Of a DNA stretch of 64,000 nucleotides, positions 46,790-55,210 are shown piece by piece; the first letter of the stretch is position 1; every line of letters starts with the position of its first letter. Under the pieces are notes generated by a model that was given only the letters and a program-made list of their open reading frames with translations, had not been told where the DNA came from and searched no databases. The stretch lies in assembly GCA_903851465.1 (NCBI GenBank), contig CAINOI010000013.1:1-64000 (forward strand). The letters are read 5' to 3'. The DNA is from an uncultured Bacteroidota bacterium. Its GTDB lineage: Bacteria > Bacteroidota > Bacteroidia > Chitinophagales > Chitinophagaceae. A program made the position numbers and the translations under genes.

Positions 46790-47368
46790 ATGGGAATCAA
46801 ATTAGATGAACTACTTACGATTGTCTTTACATTGTTCGCGGTAATTGATATTGTGGGCTCTATTCCACTTTTAATTGCGATGAAAGAAAAAACAGGGGCC
46901 ATCAAATCATTGAATGTGACATTGATTTCGGGAGGTCTAATGATTTTGTTTTTATTTCTAGGAAAACCTTTTTTGCAATTATTGGGCTTAGATGTGAAAT
47001 CATTTGCAGTAGGTGGATCGATAGTGATATTTCTATTAGGATTGGAAATGGTTTTAGGGCATGAAATTTTTAAAGGCGATAAAAATGCGCAGTCTGGTGC
47101 CGTAGTACCTATCGCATTTCCGATCATTGCAGGAAGTGGCACACTTACAACGATTATGTCACTTAAAGCCAACTTTGAAGAAGCTTATATACTTGGCGGC
47201 ATTTTAGTCAACTTAATCATTGTCTTCATTGTATTAAAATCACTTAATTTTATTGAACGCATGTTGGGCCCAGGAGGACTATTGGCAGTGCGTAAATTCT
47301 TTGGTGTCATCTTACTTGCCATTGCTGTGAAGATCTTCTCTAGTAATATAGGTGCTTTAAAAAGATAA
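46790..47368 (+). CDS. MarC-family membrane protein
   Basis: This 192-residue protein with about six helices matches the MarC/UPF0056 family (VFTLFAVIDIVGSIPLLIAM at the start, then GGSIVIFLLGLEMVLG, PIAFPIIAGSGTLTTIMSL). The role is unknown, and the family's old link to antibiotic resistance has been withdrawn. The first Met fits the family start. There is no room for a ribosome-binding site because the btuB terminator ends at the start codon. A second terminator lies downstream. Confidence 0.92.
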   Translation: MGIKLDELLTIVFTLFAVIDIVGSIPLLIAMKEKTGAIKSLNVTLISGGLMILFLFLGKPFLQLLGLDVKSFAVGGSIVIFLLGLEMVLGHEIFKGDKNAQSGAVVPIAFPIIAGSGTLTTIMSLKANFEEAYILGGILVNLIIVFIVLKSLNFIERMLGPGGLLAVRKFFGVILLAIAVKIFSSNIGALKR

Positions 47369-47394
47369 AATCATAGTTACTTTATACCCTAATT

Positions 47395-47434
47395 AAAAAA
47401 GGGTTAGCCCAAATTGGACTAACCCTTTTTTTTA
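47395..47434. terminator. Bidirectional terminator between marC and the TonB receptor
   Basis: AAAAAAGGGTTAG (47395-47407) pairs with CTAACCCTTTTTT (47419-47431), a 13-bp stem around an 11-nt loop that can itself pair (CCAA/TTGG). A- and T-runs flank both sides. It lies 27 nt after marC and about 20 nt after the receptor stop. Confidence 0.9.
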
Positions 47435-47450
47435 TTTTAAACTATAGGTT

Positions 47451-49658
47451 TTAGAAACTATACCTAGCTTGTACTAGATAATTTCGACCCAAAGCAGAAA
47501 TACCACTCGCAAAATAACGGTAATTTAAGTCTGCGATATTTTCGATTTGGAAACTAAAGTTTAATTTTTTAGTCAACTGATAATTTGTGTTGATATTCCA
47601 AATTTGCCAAGCTGGCATACCATCCTTAGTCGCATAAATCTCGTTGTCTTCTCCATTTAGGTTATAGTCTTTCATGCGCTTCCACCCATTAAATAGGGTA
47701 AACAATTCTGCAGAAAACTTTTTTACATCATGTTTTAATCCCACTCTACCAAAGGTTGGAGGGATATGGTCTAAAGGCATTTCAATTAATCCATTTTGAT
47801 AAGTGCCCTTGGTATAAGTATAGGTTGCAGCCAAAGTTGTATTAGGCGTAAAGTTGACAGATCCATTGACATTGAATCCATACACAACAGCCTTGGCTTT
47901 GTTTTGCGATGCATATACATCACTCATAACACCTTGGTATAGGATTGCACTTGCATTGTTCCATTTAAACTTGTCTACTACCAATGCATTTTTAAACCAG
48001 GTATAAAACAAAGATCCACCAATGCTATAGTTAGACGTTGTTTTAGAAACATTCAATTCTGTATTGTAAGTATACTCTGGTTTTAAATCTTTGTTTGGCG
48101 CCACCACATAGCCTGTTTTAGTATCAAATACTTTTGTCAAATCATCCACATTCGGTGCTCTAAATCCACTGCTTGCTCCAAAAGCGACTCTCAATCCATC
48201 TGCACCATTATAAGCCATACCTAAATTACCAGTGATGGCAGTGTTTTTTTGAATGGCATCTGTGAATGGAAAATGCATCAATGAAGTGTCTTTGAAATTG
48301 GCATTCAATTGTACATTGTTCAAACGCAAACCACTATTCAATACCCAATTACCCGTTAAGAATTGGGTATGTTGCGCATAGATTGCTTGATTGGCCATAT
48401 TGGTAGGCCCATCGCTATATCGAGTGGTAATAGCACTTCGTACATTCGTTGAAATATTATTACGATAGGCTGTTGAACCCACATTATTATAATATGACTC
48501 CACACCTACATGTAACTCGCTAGACTTCCCTTGGTGCAATAAATCCACATTCAAACCAAAAAGGTCTACGGCTTCAAATCTGTAATCCTTATTATTTGAT
48601 TTGAACTTTCGACTAATCCTACTTTCTTCTAAATGTTGGTAATTGACATTCGCAGTCAATTTTTGAAAATAGCCATTCAGATTTGATTTGGTTAATTTAT
48701 AACCAACCATATTACGAACTTGAGGACCATAATACCATTCTGAATATACAGGCAAACCTTTACTGGTTTCGGTTAAACGATCGTATCTGTTGATATCAGA
48801 AGAATTGGAAAATTGTACATTCAATAAATGCTCTGTGTTTTCATTCGGCTTGAATAAAACTTTTTGTAGAAGATCAGTTTGCGAATACCCGCTTAGTTTT
48901 TGGATATTCACTGAAGCACTATTGTCCTTCACCACATCCGTATTGTTTTCACGTGCTACATAAAATAATCTTTTACCAAAATCGGGGTAGGCATTTGATC
49001 TTTGATTACCCTGACGCATATCACCAAAACTACTTTTGGTAAATGAAGTAAGGTAAGCCCATTTGTTATTGGCGATATTGATGTCTATGTGTTGGCGGTT
49101 TTCATTTTGTCCATTGCCATTTCGATACGCTACATTGCCACCTATTTTCCAAGGTGCTTTTTTAGAAGCTACATTAGAAATAAACAATTGAGGTTGTTTG
49201 GTAAATAAATTTACCACGCCACCCAATGCATCACTGCCATACATGGTAGAACTTGGACCATACAAAATCTCAACCCTGTCCAAAATCATATTGTCCACCG
49301 TAATGATGTTTTGTAAATGACCAGCTCTAAAAATGGCACTGTTCATCCGAATACCATCCACCATCAACAAAACCCTACTGGCTTCAAATCCTCTCACAAC
49401 AGGACTTCCGCCACCTGATTGGCTTTTTTGAACAAAAACCTGACCAGAGGCTGTTAAGATATCTGCCGTGTTAGCTTGTTGTTGCAACAATACTTTATCG
49501 GTTAAGGCAACCACCCTTTGTACGATATTTTTAGAGAGTGTTGGAAACTTATTGGCATAGATCACTACGTCTTTTAATTGCTTTGTAGTAGTATCAGATT
49601 GCGCCAAAAGATTCAAACTCATACTAAAAAATACCAGTACGCTTAATGTTAAACGCAT
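47451..49658 (-). CDS. TonB-dependent outer-membrane receptor
   Basis: This 735-residue receptor has a signal peptide (MRLTLSVLVFFSMSLNLLAQ), a TonB-box-like KDVVIYANKFP, a plug with VVRGFEASRVLLMVDGIRMNSAIF and DRVEILYGPSSTMYGSDALGGVVNLFTK, and a barrel ending in an aromatic strand (YLVQARYSF). Plug sequence resembles heme/hemoglobin and siderophore receptors (GSDALGGVVN), but the substrate is open. There is no carboxypeptidase-like N-domain and no SusD partner. An exported protein of unknown function is encoded 73 nt upstream in the same direction. Confidence 0.9.
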   Translation of the reverse strand: MRLTLSVLVFFSMSLNLLAQSDTTTKQLKDVVIYANKFPTLSKNIVQRVVALTDKVLLQQQANTADILTASGQVFVQKSQSGGGSPVVRGFEASRVLLMVDGIRMNSAIFRAGHLQNIITVDNMILDRVEILYGPSSTMYGSDALGGVVNLFTKQPQLFISNVASKKAPWKIGGNVAYRNGNGQNENRQHIDINIANNKWAYLTSFTKSSFGDMRQGNQRSNAYPDFGKRLFYVARENNTDVVKDNSASVNIQKLSGYSQTDLLQKVLFKPNENTEHLLNVQFSNSSDINRYDRLTETSKGLPVYSEWYYGPQVRNMVGYKLTKSNLNGYFQKLTANVNYQHLEESRISRKFKSNNKDYRFEAVDLFGLNVDLLHQGKSSELHVGVESYYNNVGSTAYRNNISTNVRSAITTRYSDGPTNMANQAIYAQHTQFLTGNWVLNSGLRLNNVQLNANFKDTSLMHFPFTDAIQKNTAITGNLGMAYNGADGLRVAFGASSGFRAPNVDDLTKVFDTKTGYVVAPNKDLKPEYTYNTELNVSKTTSNYSIGGSLFYTWFKNALVVDKFKWNNASAILYQGVMSDVYASQNKAKAVVYGFNVNGSVNFTPNTTLAATYTYTKGTYQNGLIEMPLDHIPPTFGRVGLKHDVKKFSAELFTLFNGWKRMKDYNLNGEDNEIYATKDGMPAWQIWNINTNYQLTKKLNFSFQIENIADLNYRYFASGISALGRNYLVQARYSF

Positions 49659-49731
49659 GCTAACTTTTTTAAAAATGAAAATGAATAATCAATCAAACAG
49701 TAAAGCCCATTTGATTGAACTGTCTTATATG

Positions 49732-50295
49732 TTAGACAGTCTCTGGCGGATGCGTAATTTCTCCTGTATAAGGATTCAAAATAGGCGTAGTATAAATAAA
49801 GTAGCCTTTTGTATCTTGTTTAATAGCGCTGTGCTTGTAATCAAATAGTTGATTGCAAGCAAAGACCGAGAAACTAAGATTCAATTTAATCTTAGAGGAT
49901 TCCGAACTAGTTTTAGACTTTGGATCTTTGTTAAATGAATTTACTTTATGCTGATTCGCAACAATAGCCGCTTCTTCTTCATCCGATGCAGCTTTAATCA
50001 CCCAGCCTTTAGATGTTTTTTTGATGGAAACAATATCATAGAACATGCCCTTATAACTAAACTCACGGCCTTTTTCTTCCCAATGATATCCTTCGGGTAA
50101 AATAGATTTATCTTTTACAATGAGTGTGATTTGATCACTGTTGTCATTGTCATCATTTTCTTCAAATTTACCAGCGTCAATACATGCAAAGCGTTCCTGT
50201 TCATGCACTTTTTCCTGAAGCCAATAAAAATAACTTAGACTGCTTGTTGATAATAACAAGGCGGCAAAACAACATATGGCAATAACTTTTTTCAA
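49732..50295 (-). CDS. Exported or membrane-anchored protein of unknown function, paired with the TonB receptor
   Basis: I do not recognise this 187-residue protein. Residues 1-30 form a signal or anchor helix (VIAICCFAALLLSTSSLSYFYWL). The mature part has two single cysteines (RFACIDAG, VFACNQLFDY), an acidic stretch (EENDDNDNSDQ), a Lys/Ser linker and the C-terminal GEITHPPETV. The Cys residues, His and the Pro-Pro end recall small exported proteins that precede metal-related TonB receptors in this phylum, but it does not fit HYC_CC_PP. It is probably cotranscribed with the receptor. Confidence 0.72.
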   Translation of the reverse strand: MKKVIAICCFAALLLSTSSLSYFYWLQEKVHEQERFACIDAGKFEENDDNDNSDQITLIVKDKSILPEGYHWEEKGREFSYKGMFYDIVSIKKTSKGWVIKAASDEEEAAIVANQHKVNSFNKDPKSKTSSESSKIKLNLSFSVFACNQLFDYKHSAIKQDTKGYFIYTTPILNPYTGEITHPPETV

Positions 50296-50366
50296 GAAAC
50301 CTAAGGTACGGAAAAAGCTACGAAAATTTAATTGGTAATTTTATAGGTATTAAATAGTCCTATCTG

Positions 50367-50438
50367 TAGCCAAGCCCAGGATCGAACTGGGATTTAGCGC
50401 TTCGGAAACGCTTGTACTAACCATTGTACGACAAGGCC
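50367..50438 (-). tRNA. tRNA-Arg (anticodon CCG)
   Basis: The minus strand folds as a 72-nt tRNA. The D arm is GTAC/GTAC with loop AATGGTTA, the anticodon stem AGCGT/GCGCT with loop TTCCGAA (anticodon CCG, reading CGG), the variable loop 4 nt, and the T arm CCCAG-TTCGATC-CTGGG. The acceptor GGCCTTG/CTTGGCT is weak: pair 1:72 is G:U and pairs 5:68 and 6:67 are U:U. CCA is not encoded. It lies 31 nt downstream of crtY on the same strand. It is probably real, but the acceptor stem raises doubt. Confidence 0.72.
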
Positions 50439-50469
50439 ATAAACAAAATTATGAAATTGTGCCAATAAC

Positions 50470-51621
50470 TTACCGTCGGAACAATACTTTAATGGCAGCA
50501 GGCAGGAAAATTTGCGTTGGAAGACTAACCATAATGCGGATGTCCTCTATCATGGTAGATGTATTAGATAAGAATTTAAATACAGTGGCTGCATCATTCT
50601 TTTTGAAAATGCGTGCAAAAATTTCATCTCCGGCCATTTTCTTATGTTCAAGAATATACAATAATACAGCATCGTAAAAATGATGTCTTGTGTGGTGCAC
50701 GGCAGCATTTAAAGATTGATTCAACTTTAATTGACTAACAATTTGTTGCGTTTGCTGTTGGATAAATTGAAACGCATAACCGGTACTTGCCTTGACTGCA
50801 TCCCCCATTGTCCCTATTGAAATAACATTTCCTGTTCTTGATGTCATTTTTTTTGTCGTCATTGGAATAGCACCTTGTTCAGTATGTACAATGGAATAGG
50901 CTATCCCTTTATAATGCGCTTCCATATAGGCATTCAACACAAGATCATACTCGGCAGTTTCTAAAATCGTAGGAGAAAATAAAGTATATTCTACCAATGC
51001 TTTTTTATCTGTTAAAGGAAGCAAATACATAAAAGCTGTTGCGTCCATTTGAGGCACATTAAAATCCATTAATCTAGCAACACGCTCATCAAATATTGGG
51101 GCATCAAAAACAGGCGTATTAAATTCCACTACGATGCCTTTAAAATGCTGCCAAAGTGCAGATTGAATCCGGTCTCCATGGATACTTGAAAATACGAAGT
51201 CTGCATTGGCTGCACCGCCATCCCAATTAACCCTTGCACCACCATGAGTTGCATCAATACTTAAGATTTTTGAGGCAACCCATTCCACATTGTCAAAACC
51301 TTTTGCAAAAGCACTAATGTATTGGTAAAAATCAATGCCTTGAATCATCTTATATTCAAAAGGTGCCGTTGGCAATGATCGTTGAAAGTCCCCTTTTAGC
51401 ACTTCAATATTGGACCACTTTTTACAAACAATAGATTCAAAGGGTCCGGCTATATCTTCCCAAAAACACCAGGTACGATCGTTCCCTTTATTAAAATTGG
51501 CATCTACCACCAATATCTTTTTTTTGCTTAAGATAGGATCCTGCAATAAATGGTATAACAAAGAATAGCCGGCGCAACCAGCACCGGCTATTATGTAATC
51601 ATATTTATTTTCGGTTTGCAA
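50470..51621 (-). CDS. crtY: Lycopene beta-cyclase (CrtY type)
   Basis: CrtY closes both ends of lycopene to beta-carotene. The 383 residues begin with a dinucleotide-binding motif (DYIIAGAGCAGYSLLYHLL) and ILVVDANF, then the family motif NDRTWCFWED. FMYLLPLTDKKALVEYTLFSP and GNVISIGTMGDAVKASTGYAF match the FAD-dependent CrtY/CrtL family. It is the last gene of the carotenoid operon, 4 nt after crtZ. tRNA-Arg follows. Confidence 0.94.
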   Translation of the reverse strand: MQTENKYDYIIAGAGCAGYSLLYHLLQDPILSKKKILVVDANFNKGNDRTWCFWEDIAGPFESIVCKKWSNIEVLKGDFQRSLPTAPFEYKMIQGIDFYQYISAFAKGFDNVEWVASKILSIDATHGGARVNWDGGAANADFVFSSIHGDRIQSALWQHFKGIVVEFNTPVFDAPIFDERVARLMDFNVPQMDATAFMYLLPLTDKKALVEYTLFSPTILETAEYDLVLNAYMEAHYKGIAYSIVHTEQGAIPMTTKKMTSRTGNVISIGTMGDAVKASTGYAFQFIQQQTQQIVSQLKLNQSLNAAVHHTRHHFYDAVLLYILEHKKMAGDEIFARIFKKNDAATVFKFLSNTSTMIEDIRIMVSLPTQIFLPAAIKVLFRR

Positions 51622-51625
51622 TGGA

Positions 51626-52096
51626 CTAACCGTTATTTTGAATCATTTCGTCACGTCTTACTTTGTCCCAATATTTTTTGGCTACAATCAACATCCCAAA
51701 ACTTTCACTCTCTTCTTTGCCTAAGTGTTTATGATGCATTTTATGTGCCCAACGAATCGCTTTGATATATCTATTATTAGATTTTGTAAACCATTTGATT
51801 CTTTGGTGTATAATCACTTCGTGTACAATAAAATAAGCAAATCCATACATTGCTACACCTGTTCCAATACCTGATAACCATGGCATGGCATTGAATGTAC
51901 CATAAAAAATACAGGCCATACTAGGAATAGCAAAAATCAAAAAGAAGGCATCGTTTTTTTCAAAAAAATGTCCAGTAGGTTGATGATGATCTTCATGTAG
52001 ATACCATAAAAACCCATGCATGACATATTTATGTGTTAACCAAGTAACACCTTCCATAATGGCAAAAGTCAATAACATAGAAATTAAGAAAATCAT
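51626..52096 (-). CDS. crtZ: Beta-carotene hydroxylase (CrtZ)
   Basis: CrtZ is a di-iron membrane hydroxylase that adds the 3 and 3' hydroxyls to turn beta-carotene into zeaxanthin. The 156 residues have four membrane helices and all the histidine motifs: HKYVMH, HEDHH, HEVIIHQR and HKMHHKH. Its spacing is 4 nt to crtY and 27 nt to crtB. With no ketolase (crtW) in the operon, zeaxanthin is the expected product. Confidence 0.94.
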   Translation of the reverse strand: MIFLISMLLTFAIMEGVTWLTHKYVMHGFLWYLHEDHHQPTGHFFEKNDAFFLIFAIPSMACIFYGTFNAMPWLSGIGTGVAMYGFAYFIVHEVIIHQRIKWFTKSNNRYIKAIRWAHKMHHKHLGKEESESFGMLIVAKKYWDKVRRDEMIQNNG

Positions 52097-52123
52097 AAAG
52101 AAAGGTTTAAGAATACAAAGGTA

Positions 52124-52966
52124 CTATAACAAATTTAAGCTTGCTCTAATTTTTGCTTTGAATACAATAAATAATTTACCATAATCGGGTATCCTAATTC
52201 TAGTGCTTAATAACGCCCCGTGGTTAGTCTGTTTAATCTTATTAAATAAAGCATAATAGTATTTAAACGCAACATATACCCCAAAACGACAATGTAGCGG
52301 CAGGGCTTTAATACCCTCTAAAGCTGCATCAAAATCAGCTTGAATATCCGCTTCTATAATTTGCTTATCCGCCAAACTAAAATTGCTAAAATCACAATTT
52401 GGAAAATACATACGCTCCATACCCACAAAATCAGCTTTGATGTCTCTTAAAAAATTCACTTTCTGGAAAGCAGCACCTAAGCTTTGTGCAGCAGGTTTCA
52501 ATGTTTCATATTGCCCTTCATCCCCATTGCAAAATATTTTAAGACACATTAAGCCAACCACTTCGGCACTTCCAAAAATGTATTGATTGTAACTAGCTTC
52601 GTCATGTGACTGTTGAGAAAGATCCATCTCCATGCTATATAAAAAAGCATCTAACAAACTCCTATCGATTTTGAATTGATTGTAGGTTAATTGAAAACGA
52701 TGTAAGATTGGATTTAAACTGATTCCATTGTCCAATGCAGCGTAAGTATCTGCCTTAAATGCAGCTAGTAATGTTGCTTTGTCGTACTCATGAAAAGTAT
52801 CTACAATTTCATCTGCAAATCGCACAAATCCATAAATATCATAAATAGGTTGATGCAGCGACTTGTCTAATAATCCAATAGCAGAAGAAAAACTAGAACT
52901 ATACAGTAAAGTAGTGTACTTGCTACTTTGTGCGGTGACTTCGTTGTATAATGTTAATGAAGACAT
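52124..52966 (-). CDS. crtB: Phytoene synthase
   Basis: CrtB condenses two geranylgeranyl diphosphates to phytoene. The 280 residues show the first Asp-rich motif in YGFVRFADEIVDTF and the second in FQKVNFLRDIKADF. Its length is typical. It is 6 nt after crtI. The geranylgeranyl diphosphate synthase (crtE) is not in the operon and must be encoded elsewhere. Confidence 0.95.
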   Translation of the reverse strand: MSSLTLYNEVTAQSSKYTTLLYSSSFSSAIGLLDKSLHQPIYDIYGFVRFADEIVDTFHEYDKATLLAAFKADTYAALDNGISLNPILHRFQLTYNQFKIDRSLLDAFLYSMEMDLSQQSHDEASYNQYIFGSAEVVGLMCLKIFCNGDEGQYETLKPAAQSLGAAFQKVNFLRDIKADFVGMERMYFPNCDFSNFSLADKQIIEADIQADFDAALEGIKALPLHCRFGVYVAFKYYYALFNKIKQTNHGALLSTRIRIPDYGKLFIVFKAKIRASLNLL

Positions 52967-52972
52967 ACTGAA

Positions 52973-54475
52973 TTATGCTTTATGTTTTTGATCTACAAGC
53001 TTCGCCACCACTTCCCCACTGATTAAACTTGGTGGCACGCCCGGACCAGGAACTGTTAATTGACCAGTGTAATATAAGTTATTTACTTTTTTACTTTTAC
53101 AACTTGGTTTTAAATTTGCTGTTTGCATCAAGGTATTGGCTAAACCATATGCGTTACCTCTAAAGGAATGATAGTCTTCTTTGAATTCCTTCACTGCAAA
53201 TGAACGCTTATAGACAATGGAACTTCGAATAGATTGACCAATGCGTTCTTCGAATCTTTGAATGATCATCTCGAAATATTGATCTCTAATCTCTTCGGTA
53301 TCCCCTTCTAAACCTGCTGCAATTGGGATCAATAAAAATAAATTCTCACAGCCTTCTGGTGCCACAGTTGGATCTGTTACAGAAGGTGCACTTGCATAGA
53401 ATAATGGTCTAGTAGGCCATTTAGGATCAGTGTATATTTCATGTCCATGCAATCCAAAATCAGTATCAAAAAATAATTGATGGTGCAATACACCCTCTAA
53501 TTTTTTATTTAACCCTACATAATATAATAAGGAACTTGGTGCCATCACCCTGCTATCCCAATAAGCAACTGAATAAGATTGGTATGCTGGTGCTAATAAT
53601 TTGGTTTCAATATGATGGTAATCGCCTGCACCAATCAACACATCCATCGTGTATTGTTGGTTTTCGCCTGTTGCATTTTTTAAAGTATGCACCGCAACTG
53701 CTTTACCAGACTGCACTTCGATCGAAGTTACCTCCTCCCCTAATTTAAATTGCACACCCAAAGAAATAGCTAAATCATACATCCCTTGTACAATACTATA
53801 CATACCAAATTCTGGATACCAGGTACCACCTTTGATATCTGCATAATTCATCAAGCTATATAAAGCGGGTGTTTTTTCTGGTAGTGCTCCTAAAAATAAT
53901 ACTGGAAACTCCATCAAAGATTGAATAGATGGGTGTTTGAAAAATTTAGCAACATGTTTTTTCATCGATTGAAAAACATCTAATTTAAAAACACCTTTCA
54001 CTAAATCCATGTCCAAGAATTCTGTCAATGACAGTCCTGGATTATGCACCAACTTTCCAACACCAACATCGTATTTGAATTTGGCTTCTGCCATAAAAGC
54101 ATCTAATGCTTTGGCTGCGCCTGGTTCTACCGACTCTAATAAATTTTGTAATTCGATGTAATTAGCGGGAATATCCCAACCTTCTTTTTCAAAATAAACC
54201 CTGTAAGAAGGATCCAACCTTTTAAGTGCGTAGTAATCACTTACTTTTCTTCCAAAGGAATTAAAATACCTTTCAAAAATATCTGGCATCCAATACCAAC
54301 TAGGACCCATGTCAAATGTAAATCCTTCTGCTTTAAACTTTCTTGCTCTACCACCAGGAAGATCGTGTTTTTCAATCACTGTAACTTCCCAACCCATTTT
54401 TGCTAAGAAACTTGCGGCAGACAAACCTGCAAAACCCGCTCCAATAACAATTACTTTTTTTGATGTCGATGACAT
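52973..54475 (-). CDS. crtI: Phytoene desaturase
   Basis: CrtI desaturates phytoene to lycopene. The 500 residues start with an FAD motif (KVIVIGAGFAGLSAASFLAKMGWEVTVIEKHDLPGGRARKF), followed by FTFDMGPSWYWMP, and end with the family C-terminal motif (NLYYTGQLTVPGPGVPPSLISGEVVA). It lies 4 nt after the ECF sigma gene, so sigma factor and pigment genes share a transcript. Confidence 0.95.
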   Translation of the reverse strand: MSSTSKKVIVIGAGFAGLSAASFLAKMGWEVTVIEKHDLPGGRARKFKAEGFTFDMGPSWYWMPDIFERYFNSFGRKVSDYYALKRLDPSYRVYFEKEGWDIPANYIELQNLLESVEPGAAKALDAFMAEAKFKYDVGVGKLVHNPGLSLTEFLDMDLVKGVFKLDVFQSMKKHVAKFFKHPSIQSLMEFPVLFLGALPEKTPALYSLMNYADIKGGTWYPEFGMYSIVQGMYDLAISLGVQFKLGEEVTSIEVQSGKAVAVHTLKNATGENQQYTMDVLIGAGDYHHIETKLLAPAYQSYSVAYWDSRVMAPSSLLYYVGLNKKLEGVLHHQLFFDTDFGLHGHEIYTDPKWPTRPLFYASAPSVTDPTVAPEGCENLFLLIPIAAGLEGDTEEIRDQYFEMIIQRFEERIGQSIRSSIVYKRSFAVKEFKEDYHSFRGNAYGLANTLMQTANLKPSCKSKKVNNLYYTGQLTVPGPGVPPSLISGEVVAKLVDQKHKA

Positions 54476-54479
54476 GAAT

Positions 54480-54980
54480 TTAATATCGTTGAATTTTTTG
54501 CTTTAAAATTTTTCTAGCAAAGTGAATTCTACTTTTGATTGTACCAAGAGGCTCATCTAGTGCTTCAGCAATTTCATTGTATTTATAACCTTCGTAGTAT
54601 AAATTAAATGGCGTTCTAAATAACTCTGGCAAATCATGTATGAATTGATTTACTTCCTTCAAATTTAAGTTAGTTATTCCATCATTCACCACCTTATTGA
54701 AAGTTTGATCGATTAAAAAATCGTTCGGGCTATTATCCAACACAGTTGATTGCTTGGCTTTACGACGATAATCATTGATAAAAATATTACGCATGATGGT
54801 ATACAACCAGGCTTTAATATTGGTTCCTACATTGTACTTGTCTTTATTTGAAATCGCTCTGTAAAGTGTGTCTTGGAACAAATCCTTAGCAGACTCATGA
54901 TCCTTGGTAAGATTGATTGCAAATGGTCTTAAAAACTCCGCATTTTCGGTCAATAATAAGCTGAATTCTGCGTTTGACAT
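54480..54980 (-). CDS. ECF-type RNA polymerase sigma factor, first gene of the carotenoid operon
   Basis: The 166 residues contain sigma region 2 (ESAKDLFQDTLYRAISNKDKYNVGTNIKAWLYTIMRNIFINDYRR) and region 4 (LPELFRTPFNLYYEGYKYNEIAEALDEPLGTIKSRIHFARKIL). No anti-sigma factor or membrane partner is adjacent. It begins the operon with crtI 4 nt behind. The 230-bp sequence upstream bears two inverted repeats with TGTTTAA half-sites. This pairing suggests a light/B12-induced sigma factor that feeds further genes, by analogy with CarH/LitR systems that drive sigma factors; this is inference. Confidence 0.9.
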   Translation of the reverse strand: MSNAEFSLLLTENAEFLRPFAINLTKDHESAKDLFQDTLYRAISNKDKYNVGTNIKAWLYTIMRNIFINDYRRKAKQSTVLDNSPNDFLIDQTFNKVVNDGITNLNLKEVNQFIHDLPELFRTPFNLYYEGYKYNEIAEALDEPLGTIKSRIHFARKILKQKIQRY

Positions 54981-54984
54981 ACAA

Positions 54985-55020
54985 TTATGTTTAATGTTTG
55001 AGGAATAAAGTTAAACATAA
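54985..55020. promoter_or_regulatory. Inverted repeat 1 upstream of the sigma/crt operon (putative LitR/CarH operator)
   Basis: TTATGTTTAA (54985-54994) and TTAAACATAA (55011-55020) form a perfect 10-bp inverted repeat with a 16-bp spacer. It contains two TGTTTAA half-sites; a third, imperfect copy (TGTTTGA) lies at 54995. The repeat starts 5 bp upstream of the sigma-gene ATG, so a bound protein would block the start of transcription or early elongation. Confidence 0.6.
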
Positions 55021-55036
55021 TAATTTGAGAAAAGTA

Positions 55037-55078
55037 CATTTTTGTTTAATTATTTTAAATAAATATTAAACAAAAATG
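55037..55078. promoter_or_regulatory. Inverted repeat 2 upstream of the sigma/crt operon (putative LitR/CarH operator)
   Basis: CATTTTTGTTTAAT (55037-55050) and ATTAAACAAAAATG (55065-55078) form a perfect 14-bp inverted repeat with a 14-bp spacer. It carries the same TGTTTAA half-site as repeat 1, centred about 55 bp away. It is not followed by a T-run and lies in a promoter region, so an operator is more likely than a terminator. The remaining 55079-55210 stretch shows nothing I can name. Confidence 0.65.
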
Positions 55079-55210
55079 CCTGAGGTAGATGAAATTTTGG
55101 CTCTAAGATCTATAATGCATTGTTATAGAGTGACTTAGGTGTACAGCACAAACGCTAGCATACACTATATTGAATGTGATATTGAGGAAGGATGTGGAAG
55201 GTTCTTATCC

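Noticed and set aside
46753-47172. Minus-strand ORF of 139 aa over marC
   Set aside because: It is opposite the well-conserved MarC coding frame and has a low-complexity translation with no family look.
49719-49740. Inverted repeat ACTGTCT...AGACAGT at the end of the unknown exported gene
   Set aside because: The stem is only 7 bp, reaches into the coding end and has no T-run on the minus strand, so I do not call it a terminator.
49732-50295. Assignment of the exported protein to HYC_CC_PP
   Set aside because: It has a Pro-Pro near the C-terminus, but no His-Tyr-Cys motif, and its only Cys-Cys pair is in the signal segment, so the match is not supported.
55037-55078. Reading the 14-bp inverted repeat as a terminator of the LitR/CarH gene
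   Set aside because: It lies over 130 bp after the regulator stop, has a 14-nt loop and no U-tract, and shares half-sites with the neighbouring repeat; an operator explains it better.
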